The notes: generated by a model not told the origin, from the letters alone. A stretch of DNA of 57,724 bases from Cytophagales bacterium (GCA_024742395.1 JANSYO010000023.1:1-57724); one strand, 5' to 3'; positions 8,744-18,608 are shown, counted from the first letter of the stretch. A program made the numbers and translations.

Positions 8744-9910
8744 TTGAATAAGAATACTTCTACGAAACTTCACCACTCTTTCAGACAAATCATTTGTTTG
8801 TTCATGGTTATGGCTGGTTTTACTGCTTATTCACAATCAGACACTCTGGATAAAAAGAAGGGTTTGCCAAGCAAAATTTATAATCAGCTGTTTAACTCCG
8901 AAGAGACGGGGTCAAAATATTTCTTTTACCCCAGTTTAGCCTATACGCCTGAAACGAGTTTTGAAATCGGTGTATCGGCCTTGCGATTGTTTTATTCAAA
9001 AAGTGACAGTTCTAACAGGCTGAGCGAGGTTCAATCTTTCGGTTTCTTCACGCTCAATAAACAGTATGGAGGCTTCCTTGAACATTTTATTTATACAGAT
9101 AAAGACAAGTGGTTTTTTCTGGGTAAACTCAAAGCACAGCGATTTCCTCTTCAATACTACGGCATTGGTATGGGTGCCCAAAAAGCCGACGAGCTGTTGA
9201 TTGGGGCAGACTATATTGCGGTAAAAGAAAGGGTATTACACCGCATTGCAGACAATTTTTTTGGGGGGATTGAACTGGATTATCAAAGGGTTTCAAGAAC
9301 CAGAATAGAACACCCGGGTGAAAACGAGTTAATTATTCCGGGAATTGAAGGCTCCTCCAGTTTGGGTTTGGGGCTTGGCTTAGTTTATGATAACCGGCAC
9401 AATGCCCTTAATGTACGTAACGGCCTTTTTGCCGAGCTGGCCTACCTTCATTATGGCAAGAGTGGTGGCGGCAGTTTTGACTTTGCCAGTACAAACCTCG
9501 ATCTGCGATATTTCAAATCGGTCCGTAAGAATCAGGTCTTGGCTGCTCAACTCTACGGGCAGTTTGTTAACGGGGCTGCACCTTTTAACATGATGGCACT
9601 TCTGGGCAGTGAAAGTATTATGAGAGGCTATTATTATGGCAGATTCAGAGACAATCATTATCTGGCTGCTCAGGCCGAATACCGCTTTCTTCCTTTCGGT
9701 TTTAGTAAGCGAATTGGCGGAGCGGCTTTTCTTTCTGTTGGTTCTGTACAGCCCGAGTTAAGACAATTCAGCTTTAAGGATATTCTACCAGCAGGTGGAG
9801 TAGGTCTTAGATACCTGATTTTCCCAAAAAAGGATATTTTCATCAGATTGGATGTTGGCTTTACTCGGGAAGGGCAAGCGTTTTATATCTATACCGGAGA
9901 AGCATTTTAG
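8744..9910 (+). CDS. Omp85/BamA-superfamily surface antigen barrel protein
   Basis: This is an outer-membrane beta-barrel of the bacterial surface antigen type, 388 residues. A signal peptide ends near residue 30 (GFTAYSQ). The rest shows alternating aromatic/polar strands and ends in a C-terminal aromatic (TGEAF), typical of outer-membrane insertion. The loop SIMRGYYYGRFRDNHYLAAQ matches the conserved (R/K)GY segment of Omp85 barrels. The N-terminal POTRA repeats of BamA are absent, so this is a short, barrel-only member. The start codon is TTG at 8744; no ATG fits the signal peptide better. It is convergent with the beta-lactamase gene. Confidence 0.8.
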   Translation: MNKNTSTKLHHSFRQIICLFMVMAGFTAYSQSDTLDKKKGLPSKIYNQLFNSEETGSKYFFYPSLAYTPETSFEIGVSALRLFYSKSDSSNRLSEVQSFGFFTLNKQYGGFLEHFIYTDKDKWFFLGKLKAQRFPLQYYGIGMGAQKADELLIGADYIAVKERVLHRIADNFFGGIELDYQRVSRTRIEHPGENELIIPGIEGSSSLGLGLGLVYDNRHNALNVRNGLFAELAYLHYGKSGGGSFDFASTNLDLRYFKSVRKNQVLAAQLYGQFVNGAAPFNMMALLGSESIMRGYYYGRFRDNHYLAAQAEYRFLPFGFSKRIGGAAFLSVGSVQPELRQFSFKDILPAGGVGLRYLIFPKKDIFIRLDVGFTREGQAFYIYTGEAF

Positions 9911-9927
9911 GGCTGATTAATACTGAT

Positions 9928-10776
9928 TTAAAGTAATTTCTCAATATGGGGCTGCAATGCATCCAAGCTAACGCCCATTCTGACTTTCCCAAAATCTTGC
10001 ATATCAAAACCTTGACCCGGCTGAACATTTGTGGCAATGAAAAAAACATTGTCTGCCGTTTTTGCATAACCCACAAACCACCCAATGTTTGTAACGTCGT
10101 CTGGCTGTGCCCATCCTGTTTTACCGTAAAGCTTATAATTTGGCGTTTCTTTGAGAAGCATTATTTGCTCCATAACGGCATACGTATTTTCTGTGAGAGG
10201 AAGCTTCTTGTTGAACAATCGTTTTAGAAAGGCTATTTGTTCAATTTGTGAAATACGTGAGGCTCCTTCCAGCCAGAAATTATCAATACTGGTACTGTCA
10301 AAGACCATTCCCGGATAATCAATTTTATCCAGCGTTTCTCTCATTTTATTAACCCCGGTTTGCCTGGCAATATGCTGATAACAAGGCACGCATGATCTCT
10401 GGTAAGCTTGAAAGAAATTCATATCTTCTTCCCAAGATTTCAAAAACTTCGGTTTCCCATCCCAAAAGAACATAGTATTGGTATCTTTTGCTATTCCATT
10501 TTCTAAGGCATTAATGGAGTTAGCTATTTTAAAAGTAGACGCCGGAAGAAAACCCGTTTTCATCCAAACGGAGTCGTTTGTGTAGAAGGTTTCTTGTTGG
10601 CTGTCGTAAATAAGAACGGCTCCATTCAGTTTTGCCGAATCAAGAATGTCCTGATAAGTGGGTGCTATAACTACACGTTCATCAGTTTCATTTGTGGTAT
10701 CCTCCTTCTTACTTTGACAGTTTATGAGAATAAGAAGTACCAGTAGGTTTTTGGCCAGAATTAAATAGCTTTTCAT
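9928..10776 (-). CDS. bla: Class D (OXA-type) beta-lactamase, lipoprotein
   Basis: This is a serine beta-lactamase or a penicillin-binding transpeptidase relative. Motifs in order: S80-T-F-K83 (in PASTFKI), the S-x-V element at 128-130 (SCV), FWLEG at 167-171 and K219-T-G (in YGKTGW). The spacing and the Trp after KTG favour class D. The signal peptide ends in a lipobox (LILINC, Cys20), so it is probably membrane-anchored in the periplasm. K83 would be carbamylated in a true class D enzyme. The gene is solitary; no regulator is adjacent. The beta-lactam spectrum cannot be inferred. Confidence 0.9.
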   Translation of the reverse strand: MKSYLILAKNLLVLLILINCQSKKEDTTNETDERVVIAPTYQDILDSAKLNGAVLIYDSQQETFYTNDSVWMKTGFLPASTFKIANSINALENGIAKDTNTMFFWDGKPKFLKSWEEDMNFFQAYQRSCVPCYQHIARQTGVNKMRETLDKIDYPGMVFDSTSIDNFWLEGASRISQIEQIAFLKRLFNKKLPLTENTYAVMEQIMLLKETPNYKLYGKTGWAQPDDVTNIGWFVGYAKTADNVFFIATNVQPGQGFDMQDFGKVRMGVSLDALQPHIEKLL

Positions 10777-10836
10777 TGGTCTTTTTTCAACCCGAATATA
10801 ACTTTTTTCACCTTAAATAATTTAGTTAACTCGATT

Positions 10837-13269
10837 TTACTTATTCACCCTACTTTTTTCTTCTTCCGCACCCGTGTTTCTTCTTTTTCTTTTTGAGGAA
10901 CTGCCAAAATTTCGTGAATAACTTAGCCTGAAGATTCTGCTGATACCTGATTCATCACGGTACCGCGAATGCGTATCTATATCAAAAATAATAGGTCCTG
11001 TGGCACCAATGTGATTCTCAATGTCAAATGATTTGAATAGATCAGAAATGCCAAATTGTACAGTGCCCCTATCATTTTTCAGTTTTTTAGAAATCCCGAG
11101 ATTGATTACACCGAAGCCATCCTGTGCAGTGTGACCAAGGTAACCTGCGAAATTCCACCAACCTGAAATCTCTGTTGTGAAGTCTGCCGGAAGGTTAAAC
11201 GTTTGATTAAAATTCAGTGATTGAAAAAGGTATTTTTTAGTTGCCACCTCAGGGGTATAACTAATCTGAAATTTCCTTAATGAAGTAGCACTTGACAGAC
11301 TAAGCTTTGCCCATGATGCCCATTGCCAAGGAAAATTGAGAGCCATAGTCAGGCTGTTTTGGTAGTCGGCATTTTGTGGTGAAAGAATCAGAATATCTTT
11401 GGCAGCCGTTGAGGTTATCTGGTATCTGATGATTGGATTAAGCTCTTTTTGAGCCGTAAGGCCAATATTGAATCCATGAATTGAAAACTCTAATTTGAGA
11501 CCATCTGAAATGGTCGGCTTTAAAAGTGGATTGCCTGTAAAAACGGCTGTAGGGTCATTGTAGTACAGGTTTGAAATCAGATCATCATAGGTAGGTCGGC
11601 TAATTCTTCTGTTGTAGTTAAATCTGAAAACAGTTTGGTCTGTCAAATAATGTTGGAATAAAAAAGTTGGGAATACTTGACTTATGATGAAGGGCTCAGG
11701 GTTGTTGCTAATTTTTCTTTTCCAATATTCATAACGAAGTCCGGCATGAATAGTTGATTTGTCAGAAAGCCCAATCTTAAATTGAGAATACGCTGCCAGT
11801 AACTTTTCATCACTATGAATCAGGCTTTGAGATCTTGGGTCTACCACCCAATTTTCTCCCGAGTTTGTTTCTATTTTACTGTCGTTTCTATTGATTGAAT
11901 AACTCCCTTTTATGCCAAATTCACCTTCAGAAACAGAGCCAATCTTTAACTGATAATCGGCTTTTAAAACGGTTAGATCTATGGAGGATATACTTGTACC
12001 CCTGTTACCTTCTGTGTAAACAGCGTTTTCAGGGTCTAAGGCTTCGCCCTCGCGATTAAAGTATTTACTTTTTACCAGACTGGGACTGTCATTTGAGTAG
12101 CTTAAATAACTGAAATCTAAATTCAAATGATTCTGGTCATTGACTTTCTGAGACCAATACACAGATGACATAAGGTTCTTTTTGCGTGTTAAAGATTCAG
12201 AAAGGATATCTGATCGAATGAAAGATTTATCCTCATTATCTCTTGCATTATTGATGACAGATTTACCGATTGTACTACTCATTAAAAACGACACATCTCC
12301 GCCTATTTCTGTTCTCTTCAATGGAGTATAAAGCAGTGAGAAATTGGTATTGTGAGTTGTCAGATTGTTGTGAAAATAGGTGGAGAAAAAAGTATATCCT
12401 GGTCCGCCTACAATGGGCTGATTGCCGAAACCTTCTCCCTCAAAACCTCTCTTGCTATTATCATGAAAGTAAGAATAGCCTGTATTAATAAACACTTTCT
12501 TTATGCCATAGGAATAGGCCATTGACCCATTTGCTTTTTCTTTATAACCGTAGCCTACAGAAGTATTGAGGCTTAGCTGCTGACCTTCATTCTCATTTTT
12601 TTTGAACACAATATTGATGAGACCTGCCCCTCCATCTGCATCATATTTGGCCGATGGAGACGTTAGGAGTTCGATTTTTTCAATATTGTTTGCATCGGTA
12701 CTTTCCAACAATGCCATTAAATCAGGCATTGAAAGCTGAACACGCCGCCCATTAAAAAGTACGGTGACTCCGCTTTGTCCGTTAAGGCCAAATTGGTTAT
12801 TTCTCTTGTCAACCAAAACGCCTGGTAATCTTTCAATAACCTGCATAGCTGAGCTACCCTGAGTCATTAGACTGTTTTGAACGTTAATTACCTGACCCAT
12901 TTCGGTTTGCTGTACTATATCCTTTTTTGTCCTTATAACCACCTCATTTAAGGCTGTAAGATCAGCAGTCATTTTCAATAGGCCTAAGCGGATGGGGGTT
13001 TCATTTTCAATCATAATAGCTGAGGTGAAAGTATCTGCAAACCCTACACTGCTGATCTTGATATAATATGATGAAGGCTGTTGTGTTGGAATAAAAAACT
13101 CTCCAATTTCATCACTATTGGTACCCAGAATAAAAGTACTGTCTGGCAATTGATAGAGCGAAACGGTAGCATATGGAATGACCTCATGATCCGGATTTTC
13201 CAGTTTACCTGAAATCTGTGCATTGGTGCCTTGGGAAAGCAGCAACAGGAATATTAGTGTTCTCTTCAT
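10837..13269 (-). CDS. Outer-membrane beta-barrel protein with CarboxypepD-reg N-terminal domain
   Basis: This is a TonB-receptor-like outer-membrane protein of 810 residues. It has a signal peptide (MKRTLIFLLLLSQGTNAQ), a carboxypeptidase regulatory-like repeat at about 19-105, and a plug-like domain at about 110-225 (MQVIERLPGV, then IEKIELLTSPSAKYDADGGA). A barrel with the OMP_b-brl_3 pattern follows (RRISRPTYDDLISN near 560). The C-terminus is basic (SKRKRRNTG). Many such proteins pair with a LytS/LytTR system, and here one lies divergent across about 185 bp. Substrate and transport role are unknown. Confidence 0.85.
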   Translation of the reverse strand: MKRTLIFLLLLSQGTNAQISGKLENPDHEVIPYATVSLYQLPDSTFILGTNSDEIGEFFIPTQQPSSYYIKISSVGFADTFTSAIMIENETPIRLGLLKMTADLTALNEVVIRTKKDIVQQTEMGQVINVQNSLMTQGSSAMQVIERLPGVLVDKRNNQFGLNGQSGVTVLFNGRRVQLSMPDLMALLESTDANNIEKIELLTSPSAKYDADGGAGLINIVFKKNENEGQQLSLNTSVGYGYKEKANGSMAYSYGIKKVFINTGYSYFHDNSKRGFEGEGFGNQPIVGGPGYTFFSTYFHNNLTTHNTNFSLLYTPLKRTEIGGDVSFLMSSTIGKSVINNARDNEDKSFIRSDILSESLTRKKNLMSSVYWSQKVNDQNHLNLDFSYLSYSNDSPSLVKSKYFNREGEALDPENAVYTEGNRGTSISSIDLTVLKADYQLKIGSVSEGEFGIKGSYSINRNDSKIETNSGENWVVDPRSQSLIHSDEKLLAAYSQFKIGLSDKSTIHAGLRYEYWKRKISNNPEPFIISQVFPTFLFQHYLTDQTVFRFNYNRRISRPTYDDLISNLYYNDPTAVFTGNPLLKPTISDGLKLEFSIHGFNIGLTAQKELNPIIRYQITSTAAKDILILSPQNADYQNSLTMALNFPWQWASWAKLSLSSATSLRKFQISYTPEVATKKYLFQSLNFNQTFNLPADFTTEISGWWNFAGYLGHTAQDGFGVINLGISKKLKNDRGTVQFGISDLFKSFDIENHIGATGPIIFDIDTHSRYRDESGISRIFRLSYSRNFGSSSKRKRRNTGAEEEKSRVNK

Positions 13270-13394
13270 AATGAGTATGTTGAATAAGGCTCAAAGAAAA
13301 GAGACTTCGGACGCCTGTTAAATTGGAGTTGATCAGAGGTTTACATGGGTTGACAAACGCAGGATTGCAGCCAGAATGTTATTTGTCAATAATC

Positions 13395-13411
13395 ATTGAC
13401 CATTGGTCAAT
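13395..13411. promoter_or_regulatory. Palindrome ATTGACCA-T-TGGTCAAT between divergent genes
   Basis: Perfect 8-bp arms lie on either side of a single T. The site is in the 185-bp gap between the minus-strand barrel gene and the plus-strand LytS kinase. Related half-sites (TTGTCAAT at 13383 and TTGACAAA near 13349) occur nearby. It is a candidate operator for the adjacent LytTR regulator or for another factor. Confidence 0.5.
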
Positions 13412-13454
13412 CAAGCCCTCATTTGAATGACGAAAATTCTTAATTTCACTCTTT

Positions 13455-14534
13455 ATGATATCTGGCAACTCCTGGTTAATCAAGTACAAGCTCTACCATA
13501 TCCCTTTTTGGTTGGTATACCATTTTATATGGACCACCATTTATGTGGGAGACTTCTATGGTGCTTTTTCATACTTAAGCTCTACGGAGTCAATCAAAAC
13601 GTACTCCTATGTAGTTTTTCAGATTATAGGAGTCTATTTTAATCTGTATTATCTGATCCCAAGGTTATTGTACAGGCGGGCGTACGGTACTTACATCATT
13701 GCTCTGATAGCACTCATTATTTTATGTACTATGCTAATAACTAGTGGGTACTATGTAGCTGCGTATTTTTCTGAAAAGACTTTTTTTGAAATATTTAAAA
13801 GGCAGCCCAACGAGTTTGTAAACATTTTTTTGACCAATGCCCTGCCATCTACTTTAGCCAGTATGACTTTAGCGATGAGTATAAAACTTGGTAAAAACTG
13901 GCTTAGAGCAGAGAAAAGGCAATTGACCCTTGAAAAGGAGAAGCTAGAGACTGAACTCAAGTATTTAAAATCACAAATTAACCCTCACTTTCTATTCAAT
14001 ACCATTAACTCCATTTTTGCTTTAATTCACAAAAATCCAGACCTGGCCTCAGAGTCTTTAGCTAATTTTTCGGGAATGTTGAGGTATCAGCTTTATGAGT
14101 GTGATGAGGAAGAAACTGAACTCTCAAAAGAGCTAACTTTTTTAGAAAACTTCATAGATTTAGAAAAGTTACGATTAGATGAGAAGCAAACAGAATTGGT
14201 TTTTGAGATAGAGAATAAAGTGAAAAATGGTCAGCGAATTGCTCCATTTATTTTGATTCCGTTTGTTGAAAATGCCTTTAAATATGTATCAAAAGGCAAA
14301 TCACAATCAAATTTTATAAGGATGAAACTTCTGACAGATAATGGCGGTCTCTACATGAGTTTAGAGAACAGCAAAGCTCCTGATTCTGTAATCAATAAAC
14401 CGAAGTCTGAATGCAGTGGAATAGGCCTGAAAAATGTACAAAGAAGGCTTGACTTAATTTATCATGACAAGTATGATTTGGAAATTTCAAGTAGCTCAAC
14501 TGTCTTTGACGTTAAACTTCGAATTGCATGGTAA
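13455..14534 (+). CDS. LytS-type sensor histidine kinase
   Basis: This is an inner-membrane sensor kinase of the His_kinase/LytS class, 359 residues. The first 150 residues carry four hydrophobic segments. A short coiled coil (about 150-170) leads to the H-box QINPHFLFNTINSIF, with phospho-acceptor H178. The ATPase part has PFVENAFKY near 270 and GIGLKNVQRRLDL near 322. Its stop overlaps the start of the response regulator at 14528. The signal is unknown; the divergent outer-membrane barrel gene is a plausible target or partner. Confidence 0.92.
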   Translation: MISGNSWLIKYKLYHIPFWLVYHFIWTTIYVGDFYGAFSYLSSTESIKTYSYVVFQIIGVYFNLYYLIPRLLYRRAYGTYIIALIALIILCTMLITSGYYVAAYFSEKTFFEIFKRQPNEFVNIFLTNALPSTLASMTLAMSIKLGKNWLRAEKRQLTLEKEKLETELKYLKSQINPHFLFNTINSIFALIHKNPDLASESLANFSGMLRYQLYECDEEETELSKELTFLENFIDLEKLRLDEKQTELVFEIENKVKNGQRIAPFILIPFVENAFKYVSKGKSQSNFIRMKLLTDNGGLYMSLENSKAPDSVINKPKSECSGIGLKNVQRRLDLIYHDKYDLEISSSSTVFDVKLRIAW

Positions 14535-15259
14535 ATAAGTTAAGATGTGTTGTAGTAGATGACGAGCCATTAGCCAGAGATGTTTTGACTAAATACATTG
14601 AAGTAGTGGACTACCTGGAGCTCACCCATGTTTGTGAAAATGCTTTAGAATTAAATCAATGCCTGGATTCTCATACGATTGACCTGATTTTTCTTGATAT
14701 TCAGATGCCCATGATGACAGGCCTTGATTTTCTTCAAATGCGGACAGAGCGGCCCCATGTAATTCTGACTACTGCATTTTCGCAATATGCTTTAGATGGA
14801 TTCCAGCAAGATGTCACAGACTATCTGCTAAAGCCAATAACCTTTAACCGCTTTTTTAAGGCTGCAGAAAAGGTAAGGAAGATGCATGAGTTAAAGTTTA
14901 ATCTGGGCTCCAAGGCCTCTAAAGAACCTGAAGAGGCTTACTTTTTTATTAAATGCGAAAACAAATATGAGAAGATATATATTGATAAAATTCTCTTTAT
15001 AAAGTCGCTTCAGAATTACGTGGTTATTCACACCAATGAAGGCAATTATATGACCTTGCTCCCCTTAAAAACAGTCGAAGAAAACCTAAATTCAGATAGG
15101 TTTTTGAAGGTGCATAAATCCTATATTGTTCCCATCAGCAAAATTGAAAGCATAGAGAGTCATGAATTACTCATTAAAGGAAACAAGATACCAATAGGAA
15201 GAAGCTTCAAGGATGAAACTCTTGAAAAGGTGCTGAAAAACAACGTTTTAAAGAAGTGA
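14528..15259 (+). CDS. LytTR-family response regulator
   Basis: The receiver domain (3-120) has D11 and D12, phospho-acceptor D57 (IFLDIQMP), T81 and K102 (LLKP). The LytTR domain covers about 140-243, with FIKSLQNYVVIHTNEG and FLKVHKSYIVP. It overlaps the LytS-type kinase by 7 bp in another frame, which is the standard arrangement of a cognate pair. It is convergent with the TIM-barrel/NTF2 fusion gene, with only 11 bp between stops. Confidence 0.93.
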   Translation: MVNKLRCVVVDDEPLARDVLTKYIEVVDYLELTHVCENALELNQCLDSHTIDLIFLDIQMPMMTGLDFLQMRTERPHVILTTAFSQYALDGFQQDVTDYLLKPITFNRFFKAAEKVRKMHELKFNLGSKASKEPEEAYFFIKCENKYEKIYIDKILFIKSLQNYVVIHTNEGNYMTLLPLKTVEENLNSDRFLKVHKSYIVPISKIESIESHELLIKGNKIPIGRSFKDETLEKVLKNNVLKK

Positions 15260-15270
15260 TGAAACGCTAA

Positions 15271-16464
15271 CTACTTAACTGCTTGCCGTGCCAGTAATTT
15301 CCAATTGCCGTCTTCTTTGACCCAAACGTAAAGAATTTTTAAGGAAATCTTATTGGCTCTGCCACCATCCAATACATCAGCATTCATTACATTTCTTACC
15401 CAGGCTACATCCCCTTTGACTGTAATGTCAGGATTAGGAAAATCTATTTTCGCAAAATCAGACTTACCGCTCAGCAGACTTTCCATGAAGACAGTTTTGT
15501 TCTCAATTGTGCCACTTGAGTGCCCATAGGTAAGTTCTTCTGCAGTGATGGTACTTAGCGTAAGCGAATCAGCATCTACCATGGCTTTATGTAGCCTGTC
15601 TACTGAAAACTGCACTGCTTTTATATTTGATTCTAAGGATCTTAGATAGGCCAGATGCAAGGGCAGCTGTACACCGGCTCTAGAAGATTCATCTTCAATA
15701 AAGTGATATTTTACTCCGGTTTCTTTAGCTGCTTTCATTACTTCTGCAATGTTCACATCTCCTGTGCCCAGCACTACGTTTCTCTCTTTATCCTGCCTGC
15801 CATTCAGGTTATCCACTGAGCCTTTCATCCTGTCTTTTAAATGAGTGACAGGAACTCGGCCCGGGTATTTACGCATTAATGCCGCTGGGTCTTGTCCCGG
15901 GTTTCTCATCCAGAAAACGTCCAGTTCCAGATTTACATAACGTGGGTCAAGCTTTTCCATCATATAGTCAAATAGGGTGCCCGGCCCATCATAAGGTCTG
16001 AACTCATAACCATGTGCATGATAGAGGAAAGAGATGCCTGCTTCTGCAAATTGCTTTCCGGCAGTATTAAAAACGTCAATTCCTTTTTGCATATCTGCAA
16101 ATGTGAAGTCATCTCCCTTGTGAGGAATCCAATAGCATGTGGCATATTCGGCACCAAAGAACTTTAACTGATCAATATATTCCTGAACGCCCTCTCTGCT
16201 TTGCAGTTTCTCAAATGAAGTACCTCCGGCAATTACCCTCATACCATGTTTATCAAGCAAAGCCTTGTATTCTTCATTACTCATACCTCTGGCACCGGCA
16301 CCTTCCAGGTATTTAATGCCCATACTTTTTAGTTTTATCAGGGCTTCTTCTACGGTTCCTTCACGCATGTAGTCGCGGGCGGTACCCATAATAATGCCCA
16401 CTTCCTGGGCTTGAATTTGCAGAGTAAGAATACTCAGGATGACAAGGGAAATTATTTTATTCAT
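15271..16464 (-). CDS. Exported TIM-barrel (sugar isomerase-like) fused to an NTF2-like domain
   Basis: The 397-residue protein has a signal peptide (MNKIISLVILSILTLQIQAQ). An AP-endonuclease-2/xylose-isomerase-like TIM barrel covers about 22-270. Its likely metal ligands lie in YHAHGYEF, NLELDVFW, VTHLKDR and HFIEDESS. A C-terminal DUF4440/SnoaL-like domain covers about 280-397 and ends VKEDGNWKLLARQAV. Relatives of the barrel part are often called sugar phosphate isomerase/epimerase, but a secreted one is unlikely to act on a phosphorylated sugar. The NTF2 fusion is unusual. The substrate is unknown. Confidence 0.8.
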   Translation of the reverse strand: MNKIISLVILSILTLQIQAQEVGIIMGTARDYMREGTVEEALIKLKSMGIKYLEGAGARGMSNEEYKALLDKHGMRVIAGGTSFEKLQSREGVQEYIDQLKFFGAEYATCYWIPHKGDDFTFADMQKGIDVFNTAGKQFAEAGISFLYHAHGYEFRPYDGPGTLFDYMMEKLDPRYVNLELDVFWMRNPGQDPAALMRKYPGRVPVTHLKDRMKGSVDNLNGRQDKERNVVLGTGDVNIAEVMKAAKETGVKYHFIEDESSRAGVQLPLHLAYLRSLESNIKAVQFSVDRLHKAMVDADSLTLSTITAEELTYGHSSGTIENKTVFMESLLSGKSDFAKIDFPNPDITVKGDVAWVRNVMNADVLDGGRANKISLKILYVWVKEDGNWKLLARQAVK

Positions 16465-16576
16465 AAGATTAGGGTTTTATCAAAGTTAGATAAATCTTAT
16501 GCATCTGTCTACAAGCATTAAGACAAGTGGCTAAAAGGAGAGGGAAGGTGGTTGAAACCTGAGTTTTTGGTGGTAT

Positions 16577-17230
16577 TTATACTAAATGCCAAACCGCCAT
16601 AAAATGAGATACACTTCCTATCAAAACAAAAACATGCCAGATGAAATGATTCATATACAGTCGTTTCCAGAGGTAGAAAGGAACTCCTGCTAAATAGGAG
16701 ATACCTCCTAAAGCCAGCCAATGCAGACTACTGTCTGTAAGATTTTCAGAAAGGGGAGTGATGATAAAAACGGCCATGCCTCCCATACCTACATAAGCCA
16801 GCGTAGAAACAACATTAAACTTATGAGTGAAAAAATATTTGAAAATGCCTCCTATTAATACCATGAGCCAGATTAGGCCCAAAATGCTCCAACCTAAAGT
16901 AGTTTGTACATGTTTAAGTACAAAAGGCGTAAAACTGCCCGCAATCAAAAAGTATATACTGATGTGATCAAAAACTCTAAGTCTTCTTTTTAAATAGAGT
17001 TTGTATACGCTGTGGTAAATAGTGGAAGAAAAGTAAACCATTAGAAGCGAAATACTGAAAATTACGCTGCCTAAAGTAAGCCATCCATCTGTCTGTACCC
17101 TAATTAACAGAAGCGGTATACCTATCAGAAAAAACAAAACACCAAGCCCATGAGAGATCATATTGGCTATCTCTTCAGGAATACTTTTGATGAGGGGTTT
17201 TAATTCTTCAGGAACCTCTTTGGGTATCAT
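16577..17230 (-). CDS. Hemolysin III / PAQR-family membrane protein
   Basis: This is an integral membrane protein with seven hydrophobic helices in 217 residues. It carries the family's metal-site motifs: EEIANMISHGLG near 20, YFSSTIYHS near 66-74, FDHISIYFLIAGSFTP near 86-101 and NHFIWHVFVLIGSVSHF near 194-210. Relatives are annotated hemolysin III or TrhA, and true haemolytic activity is rarely shown. It is divergent from the MFS transporter gene with 79 bp between starts. It probably acts in membrane lipid homeostasis, by analogy only. Confidence 0.9.
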   Translation of the reverse strand: MIPKEVPEELKPLIKSIPEEIANMISHGLGVLFFLIGIPLLLIRVQTDGWLTLGSVIFSISLLMVYFSSTIYHSVYKLYLKRRLRVFDHISIYFLIAGSFTPFVLKHVQTTLGWSILGLIWLMVLIGGIFKYFFTHKFNVVSTLAYVGMGGMAVFIITPLSENLTDSSLHWLALGGISYLAGVPFYLWKRLYMNHFIWHVFVLIGSVSHFMAVWHLV

Positions 17231-17309
17231 ACCTTTTCTTTGAGAGCATAATGTTTTTTATAGGTCATTGGTTCAATTTCAGTAATTTGCCAGCCAAAAC
17301 CCCTATTCC

Positions 17310-18524
17310 TTGAAAAAGTCAACCTTACTTTTATTACTGGTAGCTTCATTAGGCTATTTTGTGGATACTTTTGATTTAATCCTGTTTGTGGTTATTGGCA
17401 AAAGCAGTCTGGCAGAAATGGGTTACGCGGGTCAAAATCTCGACAATATGCGGCTGTTTCTGTTTGATATCCAGATGGTGGGTTTACTGCTTGGCGGTAT
17501 ATTCTTTGGTGTTTTGGGAGATAAAAAAGGCCGTCTTTCGGTTTTATTTGGGTCCATTCTTCTGTACTCAGTTTGTAATATTATCAATGGCTTTATCAAT
17601 GATATTTACTCGTATACAGCCCTGCGTTTTCTGGCTGGAGTTGGATTAGCCGGGGAGCTTGGTGTAGGCGTGACTATTGTAGCCGAAACAATGCCTCAGA
17701 AAATCAGGGGCTATGGAACCTCAATTTTGGCTGCTACAGGTGTTTTGGGGGCAGTAGTTGCGGGTCTCATTGGTGATTCTTTGTATTGGCGACACGCCTT
17801 CTTTGTAGGTGGCGGTCTCGGTATTCTTTTGTTATTAATGAGAATTGGCACTTTTGAGTCAGAAATGTTTTTAAATGCCAAATCAGATCAGAAACACGAA
17901 AGAGGTAATATCTGGAAGTTGGTAACGAACCCTCAAAGCAGAAGAGTGTACATACTTAGTTTACTGGTAGGTATTCCGGTGTTTTTTGTGGTCACTATTT
18001 TGATGCAAATGGCCCCTTCTCTGGCTACTGAGCTTAATATTCAAGGAGAAATTACGACTGGGAAAGCGGTGGCCTTTATTTACATTGGTCTGGCCTGTGG
18101 TGATGTGCTGTGTGGAGTGGTCAGTCAAAAACTTAAAAGCAGGAAAAAGGCCATTGGTATTTTTCAGGTTTTTAGTCTTGCTATTTCTTTGGTTTACCTA
18201 AATCTTCATAATCAAACTGCCTTCACGTTTTATACCGTTTGTGTCATTATGGGTATCTCCACAGGATACTGGATTGTGATGATCACCATGGGGGCAGAGC
18301 AGTTTGGTACCAATATCAGAGCCACAGTAGCTACCACCATTCCCAATTTTGTACGGGGGGCGGCCATTCCTATAAGTATGCTTTATGGTTTTCTGGGGTC
18401 TATGGAGCAATTCACCATCATTCAGGCAGCACTCATCACAGGTGTCAGTTGTTTTGCCATAGCCATGTATGCCAACTACAAACTCCCCGAAACCTTTCAT
18501 AAGGATTTGGATTATCTGGAGTGA
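17310..18524 (+). CDS. MFS transporter
   Basis: This is a major facilitator of 404 residues with about 12 transmembrane helices. The loop 2-3 motif GVLGDKKGRLS (around residues 69-79) and the R in the second segment (FLAGVGLAGELGVG) match MFS metabolite:proton symporters. The start is a TTG at 17310, placed just before a typical N-terminal helix. The 3' end (FHKDLDYLE) reappears in altered form at 23564-23638, after the RNA-repair island. The substrate cannot be inferred. Confidence 0.85.
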   Translation: MKKSTLLLLLVASLGYFVDTFDLILFVVIGKSSLAEMGYAGQNLDNMRLFLFDIQMVGLLLGGIFFGVLGDKKGRLSVLFGSILLYSVCNIINGFINDIYSYTALRFLAGVGLAGELGVGVTIVAETMPQKIRGYGTSILAATGVLGAVVAGLIGDSLYWRHAFFVGGGLGILLLLMRIGTFESEMFLNAKSDQKHERGNIWKLVTNPQSRRVYILSLLVGIPVFFVVTILMQMAPSLATELNIQGEITTGKAVAFIYIGLACGDVLCGVVSQKLKSRKKAIGIFQVFSLAISLVYLNLHNQTAFTFYTVCVIMGISTGYWIVMITMGAEQFGTNIRATVATTIPNFVRGAAIPISMLYGFLGSMEQFTIIQAALITGVSCFAIAMYANYKLPETFHKDLDYLE

Positions 18525-18608
18525 GGGTTTTCTTAAATGGAAGCATATTTGAGTAATTAACTTATTATAACATTACAGACTTAATAACAAATTCCCATTA
18601 CAACATTA

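Noticed and set aside
13427-13642. 71-codon frame overlapping the LytS kinase start
   Set aside because: It overlaps the kinase in another frame and has no family features. The kinase frame is clearly real.
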